Origin: JAJRXG01 sp964640065
GTDB taxonomy: Bacteria > Bacteroidota > Bacteroidia > Chitinophagales > Saprospiraceae
Reading direction: 5' to 3'
Assembly: GCA_964640065.1 (NCBI GenBank)
Contig: CAZXIE010000130.1
Coordinates: 1 to 10,360, forward strand
Length of the DNA: 10,360 nucleotides
The notes under the pieces were generated by a model. That model did no database searches and had not been told where the DNA came from. It saw only the letters and a program-made list of their open reading frames with translations. Below, piece after piece: positions 1 to 6,123 of the stretch (positions within the stretch are counted from its first letter, which is position 1; every line of letters starts with the position of its first letter). Both the position numbers and the translations under genes were made by a program.

Positions 1-20
1 ACATAATTTCTTTCCAGCAC

Positions 21-53
21 AAGGCGTATCTCTTCTTGAGATGCGCCTTTTTT
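21..53 (+). terminator. Rho-independent terminator of a gene upstream of the window
   Basis: A 12-bp stem (21-32 with 38-49, one G-T wobble) closes a 5-nt loop and runs into six T residues at 48-53. The T-run is only on the plus-strand side, so it ends a plus-strand transcript whose gene lies left of the window. No coding remnant of that gene is visible in the first 20 bases. Confidence 0.8.
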
Positions 54-106
54 ATGTCGCCCTTAGAACATGGGGGTTCATTTGAGATATCTTTTTTGTT
101 TAACTT

Positions 107-138
107 TTTACCTAAATAATTAAACAATACTATCTTTA
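107..138 (+). promoter_or_regulatory. Weak candidate promoter for the bcp gene
   Basis: The 110 bases before the peroxiredoxin gene are strongly AT-rich. TATCTTTA at 131-138 matches the Bacteroidota -7 consensus TAnnTTTG in all but the last base, and TTTA at 107-110 sits 20 bp upstream where the -33 TTTG would be. A second partial -7 match (TATCTTTT) lies at 88-95. Neither is perfect, so the exact promoter is uncertain. Confidence 0.25.
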
Positions 139-163
139 TAAAGTTACGGTATAAAGGACGATT

Positions 164-640
164 ATGACTCATCTTAAAGTTGGAGACAAGGCCCCAGAAT
201 TCACCACCCTCAATGAGGATGGTCAGGAAATCAGCCTTGCTGACTTTAGAGGTAAAAAACTAGTTCTATTTTTTTATCCCAAAGATGATTCTCCAGGTTG
301 TACAAAAGAAGCGTGCAATCTTAGAGACAACTTCAGATCACTTCAGAAGATGGGTTTTGAAATTCTTGGAGTCAGCCCAGATAAGTCAGCAAAGCATAAA
401 AAGTTTATCGACAAATATGAGTTTCAGTACTCTCTCGCTGCAGATACTGAGAAAGAAATCATCAACAGCTATGGCCTCTGGGGACCTAAGAAATTTATGG
501 GGAGAGAAGTAGTCGGAGTACACAGAACTACCTTCTTGATCAATGAAGAAGGTGTCATATCACATATCATCTTCAAAGTGAAGACAAAAGATCATGCACA
601 ACAAATCACAGCTTTGTTAGACGAAGCTACCACGACATAG
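164..640 (+). CDS. bcp: Thiol peroxidase of the Bcp/PrxQ peroxiredoxin family
   Basis: This is a 158-residue cytoplasmic peroxiredoxin that reduces hydrogen peroxide and organic hydroperoxides with electrons from thioredoxin. It has the full AhpC/TSA thioredoxin-like fold and the normal Bcp length. The active site is seen in FYPKDDSPGCTKEAC: the peroxidatic cysteine is C46 and the resolving cysteine C51, five residues later, as in the atypical two-cysteine BCP subfamily. The usual T/S before the peroxidatic cysteine is S43, and the conserved active-site arginine is R121 in GVHRTTF. The ATG is supported by AAGGA at 154-158, one of the few clear ribosome binding sites here. The gene stands alone, with a terminator on each side, so it is probably monocistronic. 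Nothing in it is odd. Family assignment is very secure; physiological substrate preference is not visible. Confidence 0.96.
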   Translation: MTHLKVGDKAPEFTTLNEDGQEISLADFRGKKLVLFFYPKDDSPGCTKEACNLRDNFRSLQKMGFEILGVSPDKSAKHKKFIDKYEFQYSLAADTEKEIINSYGLWGPKKFMGREVVGVHRTTFLINEEGVISHIIFKVKTKDHAQQITALLDEATTT

Positions 641-670
641 TAGTTAGTTATCGTAATCAATTTTGATTAG

Positions 671-699
671 AGAGTCCTAGATTGCTAGGACTCTTTTTT
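671..699 (+). terminator. Rho-independent terminator of bcp
   Basis: A perfect 10-bp stem (671-680 with 685-694) has a 4-nt loop ATTG and is followed by a six-T run at 694-699. It lies 31 bp after the bcp stop codon. The minus-strand M23 peptidase gene ends at 701, directly beside it. Read on the minus strand the hairpin is not followed by a U-tract, so it serves mainly the plus strand. Confidence 0.9.
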
Positions 700-700
700 G

Positions 701-2425
701 TTAGTAGGTAAAAGTTCTGGTCAGAGAGTTTCTATTGCCAGAAGCATCTTCGACTTTGATAAGTACCTCATGCTTTTCATTAGACCTTTCTACAGGCATC
801 TCAAATGAAATCCGATCAGTCTTAGCATCTTGCTTACAGAGTATCCACTTTCCATCTAAAAAGACTCCGATCTTCAGGTCATCAGTATGATGCTGTGGGA
901 TCAAGTTATCTGTTACTTTAAAGACACACTTTTGTGCTGAGCTACCTGGGATCCTGATGACCTCTATCGTCGGAGCCAAAGTATCTCGCGTGATTTGGTA
1001 GAGATTTAATTCTGATAAAAACGAGACGATAGTGCTATCATTCAACCATCGAGTTTTATGGCGTAATTGTTCTCCCTTATCATTGGAACTTGTGAGCACA
1101 TACTGGGCCTTTTCGTTGGGGCCCTTCATGTATTTATGAGTCACACGATATCTCCTAAAGGTGGGTATGTCTACTTCTTGTCTGAGGTCTATCTGATCTG
1201 CCGTGTAATCGCCTAGTCTGATCCTTACTGGCTGAGAAAAAGTACTATCGAAAAAGGTAACTTCTGTTCCCTCATTACTCACTGCCGATTTGCCTTGTGC
1301 TGCTCCATAAGAAGGTACTCTAGTCTTGGAGGTATCGATATCTGCGATGCGATATAGTTGATTGTCATCTCGCTTGATTGCCACATTCAGGAGGGACCGA
1401 TTGCCCTCGATATCTTCGACTATGATATTTACATCAGTGCTCCGATAAGTGAATGGATCTATAAATCCTCGAGTTTCATCTGTACGATATATATCGAGGG
1501 CATTGATGTTACTTAGGAAGCACTGTGTGACATATTTCTTGGCCTTCTTTTCTCGATAATCCATATGCGTATGGATGTACTTGGCATCCTCAAAAGGGAT
1601 ACTATCCAAAGTAAACCCAAATCTTGACTGCCCATCTACGAACATATCGAGGCTATAGATACCATTGTGATTAGATGCGCCATTCATCCTATCATAAGTT
1701 CTTATGCCAACTCCTACCTTGTAAGCACCAGTTATGATAGGGTTTTTGTCGATCGTGTAGACTCCAGACTTTGATAATGTAGCTGGATAATACTTCCTAG
1801 ATACTTCTTCATCATCAGGAGTAAACTCATAGAGATATATACCTACTATATCAGGAGCGATGTCATCCTTAGGTTTGAAGCCCAACAGAGCAGGATTGAT
1901 AGGGATCTCTGTCTTTGTCTCTCGTATCTCAAAGTGTAGGTGTGGCCCAGAGGAGCGACCCGTATTGCCCATGATGCCGATGTATCCACCTTTAGAGACT
2001 CTTATCGTATCTCCTAGCTCAAGAGGGTTCAGATCTACGGCGTATGTCTTGCGAGCATACATGACGCTATCCGCATAGTCCTGAATGTCTTGGCTGTAGT
2101 GATGAAGATGGGCATAGACTGATGTCTGATTACAAGGATGATTGATATAAAGGGCATTGCCATATCCTCCCGACTGCACGCTGATCCGTGATACAAAACC
2201 CTGCTCGATACTATAGATAGTATCGTAAGGGACTCCTTTTCTTTGTTTGTAGTCGATTCCTGCATGAAAGTGACGTGTACGCGGTTCACCGTAAGAACCA
2301 GATAGTACCGTCTTATATCCTATCGGAGACTGATAGTCTAGATGACAGTCATCCTGCCCATAACAGGATAACGATATCCATACTGCACTGATCACCATGA
2401 TAACTTTGTACATCAGACGATCCAT
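701..2425 (-). CDS. Secreted M23-family zinc metallopeptidase with long C-terminal region
   Basis: This 574-residue protein is predicted to cut peptide cross-links in peptidoglycan outside the cytoplasm. Residues 1-24 form a Sec signal peptide, with a hydrophobic stretch at about 8-20 and likely cleavage near CYG|Q. Met5 (codon at 2411-2413) is an equally plausible start. The M23 (lysostaphin/LytM-like) domain covers about 36-175. Its zinc ligands are H54 and D58 in HFHAGID and H164 in PHLHFE; the catalytic histidines are H106 in YAHLHH and H162. All are present, so it should be an active enzyme and not a degenerate EnvC/NlpD-type activator. The roughly 390 residues after the domain (185-574) match no motif I recognise and look beta-rich; similar long tails occur in Bacteroidota M23 proteins. 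Its start codon directly follows the stop of the meaB-like gene, so the two are cotranscribed and probably translationally coupled, although no functional link is obvious. Confidence 0.88.
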   Translation of the reverse strand: MDRLMYKVIMVISAVWISLSCYGQDDCHLDYQSPIGYKTVLSGSYGEPRTRHFHAGIDYKQRKGVPYDTIYSIEQGFVSRISVQSGGYGNALYINHPCNQTSVYAHLHHYSQDIQDYADSVMYARKTYAVDLNPLELGDTIRVSKGGYIGIMGNTGRSSGPHLHFEIRETKTEIPINPALLGFKPKDDIAPDIVGIYLYEFTPDDEEVSRKYYPATLSKSGVYTIDKNPIITGAYKVGVGIRTYDRMNGASNHNGIYSLDMFVDGQSRFGFTLDSIPFEDAKYIHTHMDYREKKAKKYVTQCFLSNINALDIYRTDETRGFIDPFTYRSTDVNIIVEDIEGNRSLLNVAIKRDDNQLYRIADIDTSKTRVPSYGAAQGKSAVSNEGTEVTFFDSTFSQPVRIRLGDYTADQIDLRQEVDIPTFRRYRVTHKYMKGPNEKAQYVLTSSNDKGEQLRHKTRWLNDSTIVSFLSELNLYQITRDTLAPTIEVIRIPGSSAQKCVFKVTDNLIPQHHTDDLKIGVFLDGKWILCKQDAKTDRISFEMPVERSNEKHEVLIKVEDASGNRNSLTRTFTY

Positions 2426-3475
2426 CTATAGTTTCAGGTCGATTTGGATATTATCCTTGAACTCTCGGATGGTTTCAAAGATGTTTTGACTAGGGTCATG
2501 TAGCGATTGTTGGTAAGAGGTGTGCTCGTTAAGGACACCTGATAACTTATGCGCCAACTCATCTTTGAGTCTTTGTTCTAGCCATATTTTTTGCTGTTGA
2601 CTTCTGATGCTCTTGAGATTGGGTTTTTTCTTTTCTATCACTCTTTCGATAGCTGCGAACAGTTCTACTTGACCATCATATGTAAGAGAAGAGTAAGCGA
2701 TCACTTCTGGAGCTTCACTCTTCTTTAGATGAAGAGCCTCTTGTAGATGTTGCATGGATTGATTAGCTAACCGCAGTCCATCGCCATCTGCCTTATGCAC
2801 TACGATGAGATCAGCTTTTTCCAGGACACCCTTTTTGATCCCTTGGATACTATCACCACTTCCTGGTAATATCAGTAAGATCATCGCATCAGTATAACTA
2901 CTCACTTCTACTTCGGACTGACCTACACCGACTGTCTCGACTAGAAGTTTATCGATCCCCGCACTTTCGCATAAGATCATGGACTCATAAGTATATTGAT
3001 TGAGGCCACCGAGGTGTCTATTACTCGGACTCGGTCGGATATATATGGCCTTATCACTTACCAGCTGCTCCATCCTAGTTTTATCTCCGAGTATACTTCC
3101 CTGACCATTCGTACTGCTCGGATCTACCGTCAGGATTCCGACAGTACGGCCTGATTGTGCATAGTGCCCAGCTATCCCATCTATAAAGGTGCTTTTTCCT
3201 ACTCCCGGACTACCTGTGATACCAAGTCTGATAGAGGCAGTCCTATGAGGGTATACAGCAGTAAGGACCTCGAGTGATCTCTGGCGATGATCTTCGTGGC
3301 TACTTTCGAGTAAAGTAATCGCTTCAGACAGCACATAGTAGTCTTTATCTTCTAGTATGCCTCTCACATAGTAGTCGAGATCTTTGATACTACTTTGCTT
3401 TCTTGAGAGGTTTTGCCCGATGGATGGATTGAGTCTGCCCATGTCTGTAGCACGCGAAGATATTGATATTGCCAT
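2426..3475 (-). CDS. meaB: MeaB/ArgK-type G3E GTPase, methylmalonyl-CoA mutase chaperone
   Basis: This 349-residue cytoplasmic P-loop GTPase belongs to the MeaB/MMAA family, which loads adenosylcobalamin onto methylmalonyl-CoA mutase and protects it from inactivation. Visible motifs, in order, are a helical N-terminal region (about 30-80), Walker A GSPGVGKST at 88-96, VDPSS at 117-121, GDKTRM at 130-135, YIRPSP at 145-150, the switch ETVGVGQSE at 180-188, and the base-recognition motif at 227-230. That last motif reads HKAD where NKxD is usual. The C-terminal part (about 285-349) should hold the dimerisation arm. Length is close to the usual 320-340. Met12 is an alternative start that gives a more typical N-terminus; neither start has a strong ribosome binding site. 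Mutase genes often adjoin meaB, but here none is present and the downstream partner is an M23 peptidase. The gene symbol is by family; older databases call it ArgK. Confidence 0.92.
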   Translation of the reverse strand: MAISISSRATDMGRLNPSIGQNLSRKQSSIKDLDYYVRGILEDKDYYVLSEAITLLESSHEDHRQRSLEVLTAVYPHRTASIRLGITGSPGVGKSTFIDGIAGHYAQSGRTVGILTVDPSSTNGQGSILGDKTRMEQLVSDKAIYIRPSPSNRHLGGLNQYTYESMILCESAGIDKLLVETVGVGQSEVEVSSYTDAMILLILPGSGDSIQGIKKGVLEKADLIVVHKADGDGLRLANQSMQHLQEALHLKKSEAPEVIAYSSLTYDGQVELFAAIERVIEKKKPNLKSIRSQQQKIWLEQRLKDELAHKLSGVLNEHTSYQQSLHDPSQNIFETIREFKDNIQIDLKL

Positions 3476-3516
3476 AGAAGCCCTGATACCGCTACTTTTT
3501 ACACTTTCGTAAATGA

Positions 3517-3548
3517 TTGGTATGTCACCTATAATATCAGTAAACTTG
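3517..3548 (+). promoter_or_regulatory. Candidate promoter of the isc operon
   Basis: TTG at 3517-3519, 21 bp of spacer and TAAACTTG at 3541-3548 match the Bacteroidota TTG/TAnnTTTG arrangement with one mismatch. This would start transcription near 3555, about 45 nt before iscS. An alternative pair is TTG at 3546-3548 with TATCTTGT at 3566-3573. The divergent meaB promoter must lie in the same 124-bp gap, but I could not place it. No IscR-type operator is recognisable. Confidence 0.35.
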
Positions 3549-3599
3549 CAAAACTTTTAGATACCTATCTTGTTCGACTGAGTACTTAGGAAACTATAT

Positions 3600-4820
3600 A
3601 TGCCAACAAAGAATATTTACCTAGATAATAACGCCACTACACCTTGTGATCCAAGAGTCGTAGAAGCTATGATCCCTTTCTTTCATGAGATCCCGGGTAA
3701 TGCTGCGTCGCGTAATCATCCATTCGGTTGGAAGGCAGAAGAAGCAGTGGACTATGCAAGAGATCAGGTTGCAAAGCTGCTAGATGTAGATTCTAAAGAG
3801 ATCATCTTCACATCAGGTGCTACAGAGTCCGATAATCTAGCTCTCAAGGGAGTATATGAGATGTACTCGAGAAAAGGTGATCACATCATTACACTTCAGA
3901 CAGAGCACAAAGCTGTGATCGATTCTTGTAAGAAGATCGAGAAGATGGGCGGTAAGGTAACTTACTTGCCAGTCGATAGAGAAGGATTAGTAGACCTCAA
4001 AGAGCTCGAAGCTGCGATCACAGATAAGACGATCATGATATCTATCATGTGGGCTAATAATGAGACTGGAGTTATCCAGCCGATGAAGGAGATCGGTGAG
4101 ATCTGTGAGAAGCATGGCGTACTCTTCATGAGTGATGCCACCCAGGCAGTTGGAAAGATCAAGACACATCCTAAGGAAGTGGGTATCCACTTGATGGCAT
4201 TCACTGCACATAAGATGTATGGTCCCAAAGGCGTAGGCGCTCTTTTTGTCAATAGAAAGAATCCAAGAGTAAAAGTGACGAGCCAGCTAGACGGTGGTGG
4301 TCATGAGAGGGGTATGAGATCTGGTACGCTCAATGTACCAGGTATCGTAGGTCTCGGAGCTGCTGCAGAGATCTCTCGTCTGGAGATGGACGAAGAAGCA
4401 GTGAGACTATCAGCCATGAGAGATAGACTTCAGAGTGGGCTCGTAGAGCGTCTCGAAGAATGCTATATCAATGGTAGCGAAAAGCACCGCATGCCTCACG
4501 TAACCAATATATCATTTAAGCATGTCGAAGGTGAAGGTCTCATGATGACCTTTAATCAAGATATAGCCGTATCATCGGGATCAGCTTGTACATCAGCATC
4601 ACTCGAGCCTTCATATGTACTGATGGCTCTAGGACTTGGAGATGATCTCGCGCATAGCTCGTTGAGATTAAGTCTTGGTAGATTTACCACTGATGATGAG
4701 ATAGAATATGCCATAGATGCTATCGCCAAGGGAGTTACTCACATGCGTGATCTAAGTCCGATATGGGAGATGTATAAAGATGGTGTAGATCTTGAGTCTG
4801 TAGAATGGGCAGAACATTAA
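3600..4820 (+). CDS. iscS: Cysteine desulfurase IscS (group I, NifS/IscS class V aminotransferase fold)
   Basis: IscS converts L-cysteine to alanine and passes the sulphur as a persulphide to IscU and other acceptors. It is a PLP enzyme in the cytoplasm, normally a homodimer. The 406 residues align end to end with E. coli IscS (404). The PLP lysine is K205 in TAHKMYGPKG; H103 in TEHKAV stacks on PLP; D179 and Q182 in SDATQ contact the cofactor. The catalytic persulphide cysteine is C330 in SSGSACTSASLEPSYV, on the long mobile loop that marks group I enzymes and separates it from SufS. The C-terminal IscU-docking tail, ending EWAEH, is kept. TAGGA at 3587-3591 is a modest ribosome binding site. 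It is the first gene of an iscS-iscU-iscA cluster and no iscR precedes it. Confidence 0.97.
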   Translation: MPTKNIYLDNNATTPCDPRVVEAMIPFFHEIPGNAASRNHPFGWKAEEAVDYARDQVAKLLDVDSKEIIFTSGATESDNLALKGVYEMYSRKGDHIITLQTEHKAVIDSCKKIEKMGGKVTYLPVDREGLVDLKELEAAITDKTIMISIMWANNETGVIQPMKEIGEICEKHGVLFMSDATQAVGKIKTHPKEVGIHLMAFTAHKMYGPKGVGALFVNRKNPRVKVTSQLDGGGHERGMRSGTLNVPGIVGLGAAAEISRLEMDEEAVRLSAMRDRLQSGLVERLEECYINGSEKHRMPHVTNISFKHVEGEGLMMTFNQDIAVSSGSACTSASLEPSYVLMALGLGDDLAHSSLRLSLGRFTTDDEIEYAIDAIAKGVTHMRDLSPIWEMYKDGVDLESVEWAEH

Positions 4821-4829
4821 GGAACGAAT

Positions 4830-4837
4830 TACATTTG
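4830..4837 (+). promoter_or_regulatory. Perfect Bacteroidota -7 element before iscU
   Basis: TACATTTG fits the Bacteroidota -7 consensus TAnnTTTG exactly and would start transcription near 4844, about 33 nt before iscU. No TTG or TTTG is found 17-23 bp upstream, so the -33 half is missing or degenerate. It may give iscU-iscA an internal promoter additional to read-through from iscS. The same nonamer TACATTTGC recurs at 5700-5708. Confidence 0.4.
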
Positions 4838-4844
4838 CGAAAGC

Positions 4845-4860
4845 GTTATAATCATATAAC
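4845..4860. repeat. AT-rich perfect palindrome in the iscU leader
   Basis: GTTATA and TATAAC form a perfect 6-bp inverted repeat around ATCA. It begins at about the predicted transcription start behind the -7 element at 4830-4837. That position suits a repressor-type operator, but short AT palindromes arise by chance and the RNA stem would be weak. Confidence 0.35.
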
Positions 4861-4876
4861 CTAGAAATAAAAAGGT

Positions 4877-5266
4877 ATGGCTTACTCAGAGAAACTTTTG
4901 GATCACTTTAAGAATCCTAAAAATGTTGGCACACTTGATAAATCTAAAAAGACAGTGGGAACTGGATTAGTAGGGGCACCTGAGTGTGGTGATGTGATGA
5001 GACTTCAGATAGAAGTGGACGAAAGCACGAATATGATCAAAGACGCCAAGTTTAAGACTTTTGGCTGCGGATCTGCTATCGCATCTAGCTCCCTAGCTAC
5101 CGAGTGGCTCAAGGGAAAATCGATCGATGACGCTCTGAAAATAGACAATATGGCCATCGTAGAAGAGCTCGCTCTTCCTCCGGTTAAGATCCACTGCTCA
5201 GTACTTGCTGAGGATGCGATCAAGAGTGCCATCAAGGACTATAAGGATAAAAACGAGCTAGCCTAA
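4877..5266 (+). CDS. iscU: Iron-sulphur cluster scaffold protein IscU
   Basis: IscU accepts sulphur from IscS and iron to build a transient [2Fe-2S] cluster, then hands it to target proteins. The 129 residues match the standard length of about 128. Cluster ligands are C37 and D39 in APECGD, C64 in FGCGSA, and H106 and C107 in KIHCS. LPPVK at 100-104 is the motif that the HscA chaperone recognises in classical ISC systems. This marks it as a true IscU and not SufU, which has an insertion between the first two cysteines. The gene lies 56 bp after iscS with its own candidate promoter. The start is preceded by an A-rich leader; AAGG at 4872-4875 is too close to the ATG to be a normal Shine-Dalgarno site. 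No hscA or hscB follows, so its chaperones must be elsewhere or absent. Confidence 0.97.
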   Translation: MAYSEKLLDHFKNPKNVGTLDKSKKTVGTGLVGAPECGDVMRLQIEVDESTNMIKDAKFKTFGCGSAIASSSLATEWLKGKSIDDALKIDNMAIVEELALPPVKIHCSVLAEDAIKSAIKDYKDKNELA

Positions 5267-5287
5267 TTCTCACTAAAGTCCGAGACT

Positions 5288-5614
5288 ATGCTTTTTGTAG
5301 CAGATAGCGCTAAAGAAAAAATCACAGAACTAAAAGCTTCCGAAAATATCGGAGAGAATCACTTCGTACGCGTTTCTGTTACGAGTGGTGGGTGCAGCGG
5401 TCTCAGTTATCAGATGGATTTTGATGACGAATCAAAGGAAAACGATCAAGTATTTGAAGATAAAGGAGTTAAAATAGTGACTGATCTTAGGTCATTTTTA
5501 TACCTGTGTAATACGACTCTAGAGTTCAGTGGCGGCCTCAATGGCAAGGGGTTCTACTTTAATAATCCTAATGCCAATCGAACTTGCGGATGCGGTGAGA
5601 GCTTCGCCGTTTAG
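5288..5614 (+). CDS. iscA: A-type iron-sulphur carrier (IscA/HesB family)
   Basis: This 108-residue A-type carrier binds [2Fe-2S] or [4Fe-4S] clusters, or iron, and delivers clusters to apo-enzymes downstream of IscU. The three invariant cysteines are C36 in SGGCSGLSY, and C100 and C102 in the C-terminal TCGCGESF. C74 in the middle is extra. Length and the compact N-terminus are standard. It is the last gene of the isc cluster, 21 bp after iscU, with no evident Shine-Dalgarno site. IscA, ErpA and SufA cannot be told apart by sequence alone; the name rests on its position behind iscU. An AAAAAG-containing loop with a 5-bp stem just downstream (about 5625-5641) might be a weak terminator. Confidence 0.93.
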   Translation: MLFVADSAKEKITELKASENIGENHFVRVSVTSGGCSGLSYQMDFDDESKENDQVFEDKGVKIVTDLRSFLYLCNTTLEFSGGLNGKGFYFNNPNANRTCGCGESFAV

Positions 5615-5624
5615 CTACCTATCA

Positions 5625-5643
5625 TCCCCAAAAAGTGGGATTT
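5625..5643 (+). terminator. Possible weak terminator after the isc operon
   Basis: ATCCC and GGGAT form a 5-bp stem around CAAAAAGT, followed by only three T residues. It is in the right place, about 10 bp after iscA, but the stem is short and the T-run poor. Transcription may read through into the next operon. Confidence 0.25.
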
Positions 5644-5679
5644 GCCTACTGCATTTTCATTATTCAATACTACCACTGC

Positions 5680-5707
5680 TTTGGCTCGATGTAATGAAGT
5701 ACATTTG
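5680..5707 (+). promoter_or_regulatory. Bacteroidota-type promoter of the DUF2304-GT-SDR-SRD5A operon
   Basis: TTTG at 5680-5683, a 16-bp spacer and a perfect TACATTTG at 5700-5707 match the Bacteroidota -33/-7 pattern; the spacer is about one base below the usual range. Transcription would start near 5714, leaving about 17 nt before the TTG start of the first gene. This is the best promoter match in the window. Confidence 0.55.
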
Positions 5708-5730
5708 CTAGTAGTTTACAACCTTCCACT

Positions 5731-6120
5731 TTGGAGATTTATCAGTTTATAGCTCCTGCATTAGCAGTCTACTATATCTACCGATTATCAGTAGAGCTTA
5801 AGGTGAGAAAGAAATTTCTCTTCACTAACATAGTGTGGGTTGTATTCTGGTTAGTGATCGCTTTCCTTGGTATAGCGCCAGATGAGATATCCAAAGGACT
5901 TGCGAGGGCCACAGGGTTTAAGGATCACATCAATGCTATCATCTTCATAGCACTTGCTTTCCTTATCGTACTTTCTTTTTATCTCTCCGCCAGAGTAGAT
6001 GCTATGGAGCGAAAGATCACAGAGCTCGTCAGGCAGCTAGCACTGGATGAGTCTAAGATCAGAGAGCTGGAACGTAAGCGCATACGAGATCAGCAAAAAA
6101 GCGAAAAGCTGCTCAGCTGA
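5731..6120 (+). CDS. DUF2304 small membrane protein
   Basis: This 129-residue integral membrane protein has no known catalytic role. Three hydrophobic helices lie at about 3-19, 29-48 and 66-88. A charged, probably coiled-coil cytoplasmic tail (90-129) follows, containing the typical family stretch MERKITELVRQLAL. The layout, length and start MEIYQFIA fit the DUF2304 family, whose members commonly sit beside glycosyltransferases of polyprenyl-phosphate-sugar or envelope glycan pathways. The start is TTG at 5731: the frame is open back to 5698 but has no ATG or GTG, and no ribosome binding site is visible. It opens a four-gene operon, with the glycosyltransferase starting 3 nt after its stop. 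I infer a membrane-adaptor or lipid-glycosylation role from the context only. Confidence 0.8.
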   Translation: MEIYQFIAPALAVYYIYRLSVELKVRKKFLFTNIVWVVFWLVIAFLGIAPDEISKGLARATGFKDHINAIIFIALAFLIVLSFYLSARVDAMERKITELVRQLALDESKIRELERKRIRDQQKSEKLLS

Positions 6121-6123
6121 TCC

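Noticed and set aside
2360..2425. Lipoprotein signal in the M23 peptidase (LSC near residue 21)
   Set aside because: The residue three before the cysteine is serine, not the leucine or similar residue a lipobox needs; an ordinary signal peptidase I site fits better.
3476..3599. IscR-like operator or riboswitch upstream of iscS
   Set aside because: No convincing IscR-type dyad or conserved riboswitch core was found; only weak promoter boxes can be supported.
3962..4252. Long minus-strand open frames inside iscS
   Set aside because: They lie fully within a gene with clear end-to-end family identity and encode no recognisable domain; they are antisense shadows of its codon pattern.
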